A stretch of 64,000 nucleotides of DNA from Hyphomicrobium sp. (GTDB lineage: Bacteria; Pseudomonadota; Alphaproteobacteria; Rhizobiales; Hyphomicrobiaceae). The notes beneath the pieces are model-generated. The model saw nothing but the letters and a program-made list of their open reading frames with translations, was not told where the DNA came from and did not search any database. The first letter of the stretch is position 1. The number at the start of each line of letters is the position of its first letter. The stretch lies in assembly GCA_003987725.1 (NCBI GenBank), contig RXJH01000002.1:36411-100410 (forward strand), in the 5' to 3' direction. The position numbers were made by a program, and so were the translations under genes. Shown piece by piece: positions 1 to 7,962 of this stretch.

Positions 1-248
1 GCAGCCACCAAGGCATCGACGCACCCTTTCGAGAGACCAACGCCGACGGACCGCATGCAGGACCGCACCTCTCGGCTGGTCGGGCTGTAGGCGCTGCAGT
101 GCGCATAGTAATCGGCCGCACACGCAATCTGGACGCGCAGGCTGACGGCCGAAGCGTTGCCCGCCATTAGCGTGACGCCGGCGAGAACGAGGGCCGGAGC
201 GAAAATGGCGCGGGAAGCATTCCGGTGGATCTCAACAAATCTGGTCAT
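1..248 (-). CDS. Small Cys-rich exported protein, truncated by the window edge
   Basis: The reading frame starts at the ATG complementary to 246-248, behind a GGAGA-type ribosome-binding site, and runs off the left edge after 82 codons. Residues 1-34 look like a signal peptide (basic start, hydrophobic 14-30, cleavage after Ala-Ser-Ala). The visible mature part has four cysteines at 43, 51, 64 and 76, spaced as in small periplasmic Cys-rich proteins of Hyphomicrobiales; two disulfides are likely. Function is unknown. It is too short and broken to reach the usual ORF length cut-off, but the signal peptide and spacing make it convincing. Confidence 0.7.
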   Translation of the reverse strand, partial: MTRFVEIHRNASRAIFAPALVLAGVTLMAGNASAVSLRVQIACAADYYAHCSAYSPTSREVRSCMRSVGVGLSKGCVDALVA

Positions 249-375
249 TGCAGGTCTCCATCTCTTCTGGCGATGCAAGCCCGTCGGGGGCGGTTGTGGC
301 CGAAAGAGATAGCGTGCTCCGGATGCCTCCCGCTGTTCCGCGAGGAACTGGCCTTTGACATGCCGAAGGTTGCAG

Positions 376-1407
376 CTACTGCGCAGCGTTGCGTGCCAGA
401 GACTTACCCGGCACCGGATAGGAAATCGCCCGCGCACCGTGCATCCGCGCGAAACGGCAGGCCTCCTCATAGACGACCGTCGCGGCCGCAAGCGCGGTGA
501 TGCCCGCCTGATCGTAGGCAGGCGCCACTTCGACGACATCGCAGCCAACGATCCGGAGGCCGTCAAGACCACGCAGCATCGCCAGCAACTCGCGCGGCGT
601 CAGTCCACCCATCACCGGCGTCCCGGTCCCCGGCGCAAAAGCCGGATCGAGACAATCGATATCGACCGTCAGGTAGCAAGGTGCATCGCCCGCAAGCGCC
701 TTCACCATGGCGACGATCTGATCGGGGCCCTTTGCCGCGACGGCCATGCTGTCGAAAATATTCATGCCCATTGGATCATCCACCCACGTCCGGATACCAA
801 TCTGCGACGACCGGCTTGGATCGATCAGCCCATCGTGAATGGCTTGGGCGAACATCGTGCCGTGATTGATCTCGACCTCGCCGCCGGGTCCGGTGCGCGG
901 CGTCCACGTATCGGGATGCGCATCGAAATGGATGAGCGCCAGCTGCCCATACTTTCGCGCGTGCGCTTTGAGCAGCGGATAGCTGATGAAATGATCGCCG
1001 CCGAGCGCGCACAAGAACGCCCCAGCTGAAACGACGTTGAACGCGGCCTCTTCGATCGCGGCTGGAATTGTGTGCGGAAAGCCGAAGTCGAGCAGCGCAT
1101 CGCCGAGATCGACGATCCTCACATGCGAAAGCGGATCGAAACCTCCGGGATAGGATTTTAGCTCCGCAAGTTGCGCCGAAGCCGACCTCACCGCGTCGGG
1201 TCCGAGCCGCGCTCCCGGCCGGTTCGACGTCGCAATGTCGAGCGGCACGCCGAGAACCGCAAAATCGCCGGCCCCGGCATGGTCAGCGTGCGGCACTCGC
1301 AAAAAAGTATGCGCACGCGAGTAGGTCTGTTCGGAAGCGATGGAAGCGGGAGACAGCGCACCGCAATTGTATTGCGCATGGACGCCGGTTGTGATGCCGG
1401 AAATCAT
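376..1407 (-). CDS. speB: Agmatinase / ureohydrolase family protein
   Basis: A cytoplasmic binuclear Mn enzyme of the arginase/agmatinase fold, 343 residues. All three metal-binding signatures are present: GGDH at 136-139, DAHPD at 162-166 and DIDCLDP at 249-255, followed by the family's APGTGTP stretch. Agmatinase converts agmatine to putrescine and urea. Arginase, guanidinobutyrase and other guanidino hydrolases share these motifs, so the exact substrate is inferred. The ATG has a GAGG ribosome-binding site about nine bases upstream. No polyamine or arginine genes lie next to it, so it appears to be monocistronic. Confidence 0.82.
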   Translation of the reverse strand: MISGITTGVHAQYNCGALSPASIASEQTYSRAHTFLRVPHADHAGAGDFAVLGVPLDIATSNRPGARLGPDAVRSASAQLAELKSYPGGFDPLSHVRIVDLGDALLDFGFPHTIPAAIEEAAFNVVSAGAFLCALGGDHFISYPLLKAHARKYGQLALIHFDAHPDTWTPRTGPGGEVEINHGTMFAQAIHDGLIDPSRSSQIGIRTWVDDPMGMNIFDSMAVAAKGPDQIVAMVKALAGDAPCYLTVDIDCLDPAFAPGTGTPVMGGLTPRELLAMLRGLDGLRIVGCDVVEVAPAYDQAGITALAAATVVYEEACRFARMHGARAISYPVPGKSLARNAAQ

Positions 1408-1600
1408 GACGACCTCGATTGTTGCGATGTCGTCCGGCCGACACCTTCACAATCAAACCGGGTGATCCCGGCGCCTCCGTTTCGCGGCTGCTTAGAGGAT
1501 GCCTATCCCATTGCGACAGTCAAGCCCCGGATGGAGCCGCGGTGAACCCTAGCCCTTTCAGCGCGTTACCAAACGCGACGCTCACGAACTGGTTAGAACC

Positions 1601-1894
1601 ATGTCAAACCTTGTAAAACTCGCGACTGAAAAGGCGGCCCGCTCAGAAAGGGAGGCCGAGCTTCTTCGCGAAGACTTATTGCAAAAATGCACCGACGCCC
1701 TTGCAGTACTGGGCGACAACCTTGCCGGATATGCGCTCGTGGTTTGGGGCAAGGATGGCGAAATGAGAACGGCCTACAATGCCGCTCAAGGTCCAATCGG
1801 ACCGGCGCTAGTTCCTACCCTCGCAGCCGATGCATTGAACCGGCATGTCGCGGTGATGCTGGCAAAAAAGGAAGATGCCGACGCCCCCGGCTGA
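1601..1894 (+). CDS. Conserved small hypothetical protein
   Basis: 97 residues, soluble, no signal peptide or membrane segment. The first 35 residues are charged and probably helical; the rest looks like a small alpha/beta domain with a hydrophobic strand around residues 44-50 (YALVVWG). I do not recognise a family. Coding is supported by a proper ATG, alphaproteobacterial codon use and a strong hairpin terminator 20 bases after the stop. Confidence 0.6.
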   Translation: MSNLVKLATEKAARSEREAELLREDLLQKCTDALAVLGDNLAGYALVVWGKDGEMRTAYNAAQGPIGPALVPTLAADALNRHVAVMLAKKEDADAPG

Positions 1895-1913
1895 TCGAGC
1901 ATCGCGTGGCAAG

Positions 1914-1950
1914 AAAAAACCCAGAGCTGAAGCTCTGGGTTTGTGTTTGC
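1914..1950. terminator. Bidirectional rho-independent terminator
   Basis: An 11-bp perfect stem (1918-1928 with 1931-1941) with a two-base loop. It is followed by T-rich sequence on the plus strand and by a run of six T on the minus strand. It lies between the convergent genes ending at 1894 and 1958 and can stop transcripts from both. Confidence 0.85.
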
Positions 1951-1957
1951 GTTTGAG

Positions 1958-2041
1958 TTAATGCAAGAAGCCGAACAGATGCAGGCCGATGATCACGACC
2001 AGCGGAACACCTGCCAGCCAAAGAATTAAATCGCGTGCCAT
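1958..2041 (-). CDS. 27-residue membrane peptide
   Basis: A short frame beginning MARDLILWLAGVP and ending in LHLFGFLH, almost entirely one hydrophobic helix with a conserved-looking Trp-Leu-x-Gly-Val-Pro centre. The ATG complementary to 2039-2041 follows a GGAGAAGAG ribosome-binding site. The strong terminator at 1914-1950 sits just behind the stop. Similar single-helix peptides that begin Met-Arg-Asp-Leu are common in Hyphomicrobiales genomes; their function is not known to me. Probably the second gene of a pair with the frame at 2055-2300 (13-bp gap). Confidence 0.6.
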   Translation of the reverse strand: MARDLILWLAGVPLVVIIGLHLFGFLH

Positions 2042-2054
2042 GATGCTCTTCTCC

Positions 2055-2300
2055 TCAATGTTTGATCTGTGGCGGAATATCGTCGTCGGCTGACGAGGCG
2101 GAATCGGGCTCGATTGCTCCATCGTGCGATCGGACCAAGCTCAGCAAGTCATCGAGATGCTGTCGCGCCTCAGCCAAATGTTTCTTGGCTTCCTCGCGCC
2201 GGAGAACGACGCTGTTCTGTGCTGCACCACGTAATTCGTTCTCAAGATCCCAAAGGGTCTTTAAAACCTTCGGCACCGTCTCTTTGATGTCGTCCGGCAT
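2055..2300 (-). CDS. Small helical hypothetical protein
   Basis: 81 residues from the start chosen at 2300, where a GAGG site lies about eight bases upstream; a 100-residue version starting at 2357 is possible but has no such site and a low-complexity Ser/Arg N-terminus. Residues 1-60 form an amphipathic, charged helix suitable for a coiled coil; the tail is acidic. No family recognised. Likely co-transcribed with the 27-residue membrane peptide downstream. Confidence 0.55.
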   Translation of the reverse strand: MPDDIKETVPKVLKTLWDLENELRGAAQNSVVLRREEAKKHLAEARQHLDDLLSLVRSHDGAIEPDSASSADDDIPPQIKH

Positions 2301-2439
2301 CCGAGCCTCACTAGTTGAACTGCTCCGTGAACGCATGCCGCTGATTTCCGGTTCCACTTTTGCGTTTTGCCGGTGCTACCAGATTTATGGGAGCGGCGTT
2401 ATCGTCGTCGAACGCAACCAGATCGGACCCCAAAGCCAC

Positions 2440-2787
2440 ATGATTCCACAACCATTGCTGCCCATCGTCCTCCTGACTATGTCGAACGTGTTCATGACAT
2501 TCGCCTGGTACGGCCACCTCAAATTCACCAACAAGCCGCTTTGGCTCGTCGTTATCGTCAGTTGGGGAATTGCCTTTTTCGAATATTGCCTGGCGGTTCC
2601 GGCAAATCGCTACGGCGTCGCGGTCTATTCGCCGGCTGAATTGAAGACGATGCAGGAAGTCATAACGCTATCGGTCTTCGCAATTTTTTCCGCGACGTAT
2701 CTTGGTGAACCGCTCACCCTCAACCAAGTCGTCGGGTTCGCCTTTATCGCGCTCGGGGCATTTTTCGTTTTCAAGGCGCCGCTGTAA
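2440..2787 (+). CDS. DMT-superfamily small membrane protein (DUF486)
   Basis: 115 residues with four membrane helices (about 5-23, 34-52, 72-90 and 97-112), a small half-size drug/metabolite-transporter-like protein of the DUF486 family. The family motifs around FAWYGHLKF and the loop VPANRYG are present. The substrate is unknown for the family. A much longer open frame reaches back to 2062, but its first 126 codons are antisense to the gene at 2055-2300 and lack membrane character; the ATG at 2440 gives the normal family length. Confidence 0.82.
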   Translation: MIPQPLLPIVLLTMSNVFMTFAWYGHLKFTNKPLWLVVIVSWGIAFFEYCLAVPANRYGVAVYSPAELKTMQEVITLSVFAIFSATYLGEPLTLNQVVGFAFIALGAFFVFKAPL

Positions 2788-2802
2788 AGACGGGCGCCAT
2801 TC

Positions 2803-3801
2803 TCACCTGATCGGAACGCTCAGCTGAAATTTGCTGCTCAAGCTCTGCGGCTCTGTTGACGCGCCGAGATTGTCGACGTCGGCCGTCACGCTCAGCGAAT
2901 AGGCATCGGGCTTGGTGTAGGTGACGCCCGCCCCTGCCGATGTCGTATCGAATGACGAGTCCGTCATTTCCTTGTGGCTCGCCGACAAGTCGAATGCCCG
3001 CTTGTAGGTGACGAATGGCTCGAGCGTCGAGCCGCCATCGAGCGAGAACGAATGATTGATCTTCGGCGCGAAAATAACCGCGCTCTTTTCGGCAGTGCCC
3101 GTGCTCGATGCGGAGCCGCCGTTCGCTTCCCATTCCGTGCGCGCGTCGATACTGAACATCGGCGCAGCCTGCAGCGTGACGTACGCCGCTGCTTTCTGAT
3201 CCTGCGCGATACCGGGTGTCGCGGACGATCGCGCTTCGCCTCTTTCGAGCACGAGCCCGACGCTCGCCTTCCTGCTGATCTTGTAATCCGCGCCGAAGCC
3301 GATGCGGCTCGATTGACTGGAAGCGTTGTTCAAGCCACTGAGATCGATATTGCTCCAGACATCCACCGGAGCATTGGGCGCAGCCGCGGATTTCGGCAGC
3401 TTCAGTGTAGAGGGATCGGCGGCATATTCCGGCTGCTGCGCGGACACGGTCCGCAAATTGTAATCGCGCAAGGTGCCGAGGCTCGTGCGAACCGACACGT
3501 TGCCATCGGTGGCGTTGAACTTCGAAGGCACCGTGCCTTTGCTGAGAGCGATCCACGGCAGGCCATCCGTGGAAGCGCCCGTTGCAGCCGGCAACATTGT
3601 CTGCTCCGCAAGCGCCGCCTCCAAGTCGAACTCGATGGCCTGCTCGCAATTCATGAAGTCGGGCTCGGACGTATTTGACTGCACGTCCACACAATCCTCC
3701 GCCCGGCCCCCCGAAGCGGCGCCGAACAGCACGGTCAAACTGGCAATAATCGCGTACGCGACGCCGCGATCGCGGATGAAACAAATTTTTTGAATGATCA
3801 T
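2803..3801 (-). CDS. Exported protein, putative outer-membrane beta-barrel
   Basis: 332 residues with an N-terminal signal sequence (hydrophobic 14-30, cleavage near Gly-Gly-Arg-Ala-Glu at 32-36). The second half, from about residue 150, alternates polar and hydrophobic residues in short repeats (for example IGFGADYKI, AAAYVTLQA, FVTYKRAFD, SLSVTADVD) as in outer-membrane barrels. It ends in arginine rather than the usual aromatic residue, so barrel assignment is uncertain. I do not recognise a named family. The preceding 100-residue domain has two cysteines (positions about 37 and 52) that may pair. Confidence 0.6.
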   Translation of the reverse strand: MIIQKICFIRDRGVAYAIIASLTVLFGAASGGRAEDCVDVQSNTSEPDFMNCEQAIEFDLEAALAEQTMLPAATGASTDGLPWIALSKGTVPSKFNATDGNVSVRTSLGTLRDYNLRTVSAQQPEYAADPSTLKLPKSAAAPNAPVDVWSNIDLSGLNNASSQSSRIGFGADYKISRKASVGLVLERGEARSSATPGIAQDQKAAAYVTLQAAPMFSIDARTEWEANGGSASSTGTAEKSAVIFAPKINHSFSLDGGSTLEPFVTYKRAFDLSASHKEMTDSSFDTTSAGAGVTYTKPDAYSLSVTADVDNLGASTEPQSLSSKFQLSVPIR

Positions 3802-4054
3802 AAGTGCCTGTTAGCCCTGAACTTTGATCATCATGTGGCGATTGCCTGAATCGGTCAAAGGGTAACCCCACCTGTACGGTTGGGCCAATACGTCAATTCA
3901 TGCCTGATTTACGGCATTGTCGCAGAAGCCTAGTATCCCTTCACCCTAGCTCGCGCGAACGCTGGACATCGGCTGACAAAGTTTGTGCAACGTGGGTGAC
4001 GCCCGCAACGTCAATGCGACCGATGGCGAACCTGAACTGGAGAAAGGGCAGAAC

Positions 4055-4435
4055 ATGAGCTGGAGCGATGCACTCAAGGGGGTCGTTGGGAACCTCGTCG
4101 GTCAAGCCGAGCAGGGAGCCTTGCCGGATCTTCTGAAGGGGGTTCTCGGAACCGAAGGCCTGCAGGCCATTCTCGGCAAACTTCAGGACGCGGGTTTCGG
4201 CGCGCAGGTCTCTTCGTGGCTCGACAAGAACAAGAACAATCTGCCGATCACGCCTGAGCAGATCCAATCCGCGCTTGGCGACGAACACGTTCAGCAGATC
4301 GCCAAATCACTCGGCATTCCGGTGGACACCATTCTCGCCTCGTTGGCGAGCGCGCTTCCTCAGGTGGCGAGCGCCGCTGGCCCAGCCGCCGATCCTCAGA
4401 ACGCTTCGCCGCTTCCCGGTCCTAAGTCCGGCTGA
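4055..4435 (+). CDS. YidB-like / DUF937 family protein
   Basis: 126 residues from the ATG at 4055, which follows an AGAAAGGG ribosome-binding site; the open frame extends upstream to 3983 without a better start. The sequence shows the YidB family pattern: a Gly/Leu-rich amphipathic helical start, then SSWLDKNKNNLPIT and a helical repeat ending in Pro/Ala-rich tail. Members are small cytoplasmic proteins of unknown role. Confidence 0.7.
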   Translation: MSWSDALKGVVGNLVGQAEQGALPDLLKGVLGTEGLQAILGKLQDAGFGAQVSSWLDKNKNNLPITPEQIQSALGDEHVQQIAKSLGIPVDTILASLASALPQVASAAGPAADPQNASPLPGPKSG

Positions 4436-4462
4436 CCGCCAGACGTCCGGGATCGAAGCCTC

Positions 4463-6085
4463 TCAATTCACGGCTGGCGCGGCGCGATCGATGATCGCCC
4501 GCACGTTCGTCCCCGCGGGAAGCAGTCCAAAAGCGCCACCATCGCCCGATAGTCGTGTCGCCGAAAACGCATCGGCGACATCCGCCGTTGCATGGCGGAT
4601 CAACAGCGCGGCTTGCAACCCGACGACGAGATCCCGCACGAACGAACGCGCCTGACCTTCATCGAGTTGTCGTGATCTCTCCTGCAGTTTCACAACGTGA
4701 GCTCTGAGGCGCCCGTCAGCATTGCAAGCCTCATGCATCTCGCCCAAAAGCATATCGATCGCCGCAGGCGTACGCGCCAACGCCCTGAGAACGTCAAGGC
4801 ACATGACGTTGCCGGAACCCTCCCAAATCGAATTCAGCGGCATTTCCCTGTAAATGCGCGCGAGATTGAACTCTTCCACGTAACCGTTGCCACCGAGCAC
4901 CTCCATGGCTTCAGCTGCGAACGCCGGGCCCCGTTTGCAGATCCAGAATTTCGCAGCCGGCGTCACGACCCGCCGATACGCAAGCGCGGCCTCGTCCTCC
5001 TCGTCATAGGCGCGCGCGAGGCGCATGGCCAAAACCGTCGCCGCCTCGGATTCGATGGCGAGATCGGCAAGAACGTTTGCCATCAGGGCCTGATCGATCA
5101 GCAGCTTTTGAAAGGCACGGCGATGCCGCGCATGATGGACGGCCTGCGCCAGTCCCTGACGCATCAACCCCGCAGTGCCGATGGCGCAATCGAGACGCGT
5201 ATAATTTCCCATCTCGATGATGGTTGGAATGCCGCGTCCTTCTTCGCCGATGAGCTCACCTAGCGCGCCTTCGAGCTCCACCTCGCTCGACGCGTTGGAA
5301 CGGTTGCCGAGCTTGTCCTTCAGACGGCGGATGTGAATGGCATTTCTTGTCCCCTCCTCTGTCCATCTCGGAACAAGGAAGCACGTCGGTCCGGCCGCCG
5401 TCTGCGCCAGCATCAGAAACGCATCGCACATCGGCGCCGACATGAACCATTTATGCCCATGGATTCGGTAAAAACGGCGCCCGCCGGATTCGGCGAATGG
5501 CTCGGCGCGCGAGACATTGGCCCTTAAATCCGATCCGCCCTGATTTTCCGTCATACCCATGCCGATCAGCGCCGACGTCTTTTGCTCGGCCGGCTTGAAA
5601 CTCGGATCGTACGCACGCGAATAAATGCGCGGCAGCCACTCGGCAACGGCCCCTGGCGCATGCTTGAGCGTCGCGACCGCTGCGTATGTCATCGAAACCG
5701 GGCAGTAGACCCCGCTTTCGATCTGCGCCAGCATGAAGCAGCCACCCGCCCGCGCGACGTGCGCGCCTTTCCGCGGCTTCACCCACGGACCGCTGTGGAG
5801 ACCGTTCGCCAACGCCAGCCCGAGCAGCGCGTGCCAGCTGTCGTGAAACGTCACCTCGTCGATCCTGTGGCCGTATCGATCGAATGATTTGAGGACGGGC
5901 GGATTGCGATTGGCCTCCGCACCGGCGGCGATCATCTCGGCCGTCCCGAGTTTCCGTCCGAGCGCACGAAGGTCTTCCAGCGCAAAATTCGCTCCTTCGC
6001 GCACCAGCGCTTCACTAAGGATGGGGTCGCTCGACAGCAGATTATAATTCTCGAGCGGCGGCGGCTGATTGCTGACTTCGATCAT
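4463..6085 (-). CDS. aidB: AidB-type acyl-CoA dehydrogenase family flavoprotein
   Basis: 540 residues, matching AidB rather than ordinary acyl-CoA dehydrogenases (about 380-400). The N-terminal AidB domain (about 10-160) contains YNLLSSD near the start; the flavin-binding core has MGMTENQGGSDLR at 176-188 and HKWFMSAP at 211-218; the C-terminal part has LGGNGYVEE and IWEGSGNV. AidB is induced by alkylating agents in Escherichia coli and binds DNA; it shows weak acyl-CoA dehydrogenase activity. No ada or alkB lies nearby in this window. Confidence 0.88.
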   Translation of the reverse strand: MIEVSNQPPPLENYNLLSSDPILSEALVREGANFALEDLRALGRKLGTAEMIAAGAEANRNPPVLKSFDRYGHRIDEVTFHDSWHALLGLALANGLHSGPWVKPRKGAHVARAGGCFMLAQIESGVYCPVSMTYAAVATLKHAPGAVAEWLPRIYSRAYDPSFKPAEQKTSALIGMGMTENQGGSDLRANVSRAEPFAESGGRRFYRIHGHKWFMSAPMCDAFLMLAQTAAGPTCFLVPRWTEEGTRNAIHIRRLKDKLGNRSNASSEVELEGALGELIGEEGRGIPTIIEMGNYTRLDCAIGTAGLMRQGLAQAVHHARHRRAFQKLLIDQALMANVLADLAIESEAATVLAMRLARAYDEEDEAALAYRRVVTPAAKFWICKRGPAFAAEAMEVLGGNGYVEEFNLARIYREMPLNSIWEGSGNVMCLDVLRALARTPAAIDMLLGEMHEACNADGRLRAHVVKLQERSRQLDEGQARSFVRDLVVGLQAALLIRHATADVADAFSATRLSGDGGAFGLLPAGTNVRAIIDRAAPAVN

Positions 6086-6280
6086 CGGCGCGCCTTTTTA
6101 AAAATGCGTGCAGCGGGACCGCGCCCGTGGCACCGCATTCCAGGTCTTACATTTGTTGGCTCAATCTCCGATGATTTCAAGCGTCAGCGCGAGAACAGAA
6201 CCGAAAGTCGTGGCCGACCTGGAATAAAATTCGCTGCTGCCGTGTCTCCACCGTTGACAACACGGTCACGAGAGGACGCG

Positions 6281-6553
6281 ATGATGAAGAATTTACGACT
6301 CTGCATGCTGGCCGCCGCGCTAGCTCTGCCCGCGCCGGCCAACGCACACATTCTCTGCAATGGCACGTTCCAGGTGTTGCCAACCGGTCAACTTTCTACG
6401 CCGTACTGCCAAGATGAGGACTTGGCGCAACGAGCACGCAGCCAAGGCGTGGCGGTCACGGGCGATGCTGTTCGTCGGCACCCGGGCCTGAAGGCGAGCC
6501 TTTGTGCAGGATCGCAGGACTTATCAGCGTGTGCGAGTTCCGCCAATGATTGA
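6281..6553 (+). CDS. Small exported Cys-containing protein
   Basis: 90 residues starting with a clear signal peptide (hydrophobic 7-20, cleavage after Ala-Asn-Ala at 21-23). The 67-residue mature part has cysteines at about 26, 41, 76 and 84. The central segment, YCQDEDLAQRARSQG followed by VTGDAVRRHPGLKA, is typical of short periplasmic proteins found across Hyphomicrobiales; function unknown. The ATG at 6281 is preceded by GAGAGGA. The stop overlaps a second possible small gene. Confidence 0.65.
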   Translation: MMKNLRLCMLAAALALPAPANAHILCNGTFQVLPTGQLSTPYCQDEDLAQRARSQGVAVTGDAVRRHPGLKASLCAGSQDLSACASSAND

Positions 6554-6764
6554 GCGCACCCGAAATATCGAAGAGGGGCAGGAACATGTTGCACAAAAGC
6601 TCACGGAAAATTGCCCCCGCAGGGGCGATGAGTGTGCGTGTTGTTCTAAATGTGCGAGCGCAACGCTCGCACAACTCCAGACGCAGATCGATGAGGAGTT
6701 GGCCGAGCCAAGACGAAATCTCCGCTCAGACACGCATCGGACGACGGACGCTTTCATCTCGTGA
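6546..6764 (+). CDS. Possible small Cys-cluster protein, overlapping start
   Basis: A 72-codon frame beginning at an ATG that overlaps the stop of the upstream gene by eight bases, an arrangement that would allow coupled translation. It encodes a CACCSKC cluster at about residues 30-36 followed by a helical LAQLQTQIDEEL stretch, which could bind a metal. There is no signal peptide. Support is limited to the overlap and motif; codon use is acceptable but not decisive, and a perfect hairpin lies inside it. Confidence 0.35.
   Translation: MIERTRNIEEGQEHVAQKLTENCPRRGDECACCSKCASATLAQLQTQIDEELAEPRRNLRSDTHRTTDAFIS
6651..6673. repeat. Perfect 10-bp inverted repeat with 3-base loop
   Basis: TGTGCGAGCG at 6651-6660 pairs perfectly with 6664-6673 around a CAA loop. 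No T-run follows on either strand, so it is not a standard terminator. It may be an operator, an RNA stem or chance within a short coding frame. Confidence 0.6.
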
Positions 6765-6786
6765 CATGAATTAGGTAACGGCCGAT

Positions 6787-7413
6787 CTATTTTACACAAG
6801 GCGGCGGCTTGCATTGTTGACCGGCCGGAATGCGAATGACCGTGACCGGCATTGTCGTTCCGTCGCGTTCGAACGTGCTGTGCTCGACAAACTGCTCATC
6901 GCACTGCTGGTCATCTGACGTGGCATCGGCCGTAATCTCCGCGAGGCAATCGATGACAAATTCGCATTTGTCGCTTTCCTGGCCTGGGCATACGTCTGAA
7001 GGACACGAAAGCAGGCAATCTTCGCCCGAGCAGGTTTGGTGTGCGGCGTCCGTGATGTCGCATTCACCGCTGTTGCCATTCGCCGAGCTATGAGCAGCAA
7101 GCAAAGGCGAATTTGCCTGAGGCGCGTCCTGGTTGTCGTTCTCGCCGTTGGCAGGCGAAGGCGCCGGGGCCGCGGCGGACGGAGAGGCATTGACGTTTGG
7201 AGCTTCTATGGAGGGTGCCGGACTGGGAGCCGATAGCATCGGACTGGTCGTGAGCTGGCCAGGACTTGTCACGACCCCACCCGCACCCCCGATACCTCCG
7301 AGCCCTGCACTCGGTGGCGGCTCGATGCGCACAGCCTCCTGTGCAATCGCCAACGCTGCTCCGAGCAACACCAGACCAAGCGTCGCGACGATGACTGGCA
7401 CTCTTGTCGACAT
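6787..7413 (-). CDS. Exported Cys-rich protein with Pro/Ala linker
   Basis: 208 residues. A signal sequence covers 1-24 (cleavage near Ala-Ile-Ala-Gln). Residues 28-110 are low-complexity Pro/Ala/Ser/Gly, a flexible spacer. Residues 118-171 contain eight cysteines (118, 128, 133, 137, 142, 150, 156, 171) and two more sit at 201 and 206, a pattern that demands oxidation in the periplasm or outside the cell. No family recognised. Composition suggests a surface or periplasmic binding module on a tether. Confidence 0.6.
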   Translation of the reverse strand: MSTRVPVIVATLGLVLLGAALAIAQEAVRIEPPPSAGLGGIGGAGGVVTSPGQLTTSPMLSAPSPAPSIEAPNVNASPSAAAPAPSPANGENDNQDAPQANSPLLAAHSSANGNSGECDITDAAHQTCSGEDCLLSCPSDVCPGQESDKCEFVIDCLAEITADATSDDQQCDEQFVEHSTFERDGTTMPVTVIRIPAGQQCKPPPCVK

Positions 7414-7962
7414 CGAAGCCCCCGGAGATATTCAATAGCGATGAATAATCTCGACACTGAAGAATGCGCAAATGCGGCCCGTTGCGGAAGCGATCAAAAA
7501 ACTTATCCCCGCCGCTGAAACCTCCCGCATACTTCTCCCACCTCGCCTCGACGAAACGACGGACAGTCTCGAGACCGTTTGGAGATTGGGGGTGAGCGGC
7601 TGGACGAACGTTCTGGGCACAAGGGGGTAACGGCCCAAGGCCCGAACGGAGCGAACCGCCCGGTGATCAATGTGCATACGGTACCAACCGTCGGAGGACT
7701 AAGGCACCTCCCATGCCGGACCGGTCGATCAGAACCCCAGCTACGGAGCGCGCCAAGGCGCTGTTCTTTCTTCGGATCGACGGCACCGGGTGCCGGCGCG
7801 CTCCGTACTCCGACTTTCCACGCCGGTGCCCCCGCACGCGGCGGTAAGCGCGCACCCCCCGGGTCCTGGAGCCAGACGCGGGAAAGAGTGTCCCGTTGAC
7901 AGCGGCACACCGACCCACAATGGTGGCGCCTTCATCCAAGCCTTTGAACAGGATAGTTACCG
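7414..7962. other. 549-bp intergenic region, GC-rich and structured
   Basis: No convincing protein gene: open frames here are Arg/Pro/Ser-rich and lack start signals. The central part (about 7612-7834) has many complementary segments and is proposed separately as a 6S-like RNA. The flanks must hold the promoters for the malyl-CoA lyase-like gene (plus strand) and the exported protein ending at 6787 (minus strand); a TTGACA lies at 7894-7899 without a well-spaced -10. Confidence 0.5.
7612..7834 (-). ncRNA. ssrS: Candidate 6S RNA
   Basis: Read on the minus strand the segment follows the order of landmarks in Escherichia coli 6S RNA. A closing pair GGGCAC (about 7827-7832) can meet GTGCCC (7615-7620). 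Then comes a short hairpin (GCGCC-TT-GGCGC), directly followed by GCTCCG and a GGTCCG-containing apical part. After that come GCCTTA, CTCCGACG, CACATTGA and finally CTTGGGCCGTTACCCCC, comparable to the E. coli 3' side (GCCTTA, CTGCGACG, CACATTCA, GGGTTACAGCC). Length, about 220 nt, fits. This is an eye comparison only and the gene context (not beside a 5-formyltetrahydrofolate cyclo-ligase) does not help. Confidence 0.35.

Noticed and set aside
2771-3871. 366-codon minus-strand frame overlapping the exported beta-rich protein
   Set aside because: Shadow in another frame of the gene at 2803-3801, which has a signal peptide.
7790-7900. B12-box-like sequence (GGTGCCCCCGC followed by GGTAAGCGCG) suggesting a cobalamin riboswitch
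   Set aside because: The other conserved riboswitch elements are not in order and the downstream gene is not a B12-related gene. The same DNA fits better as the start of the proposed 6S-like RNA on the opposite strand.
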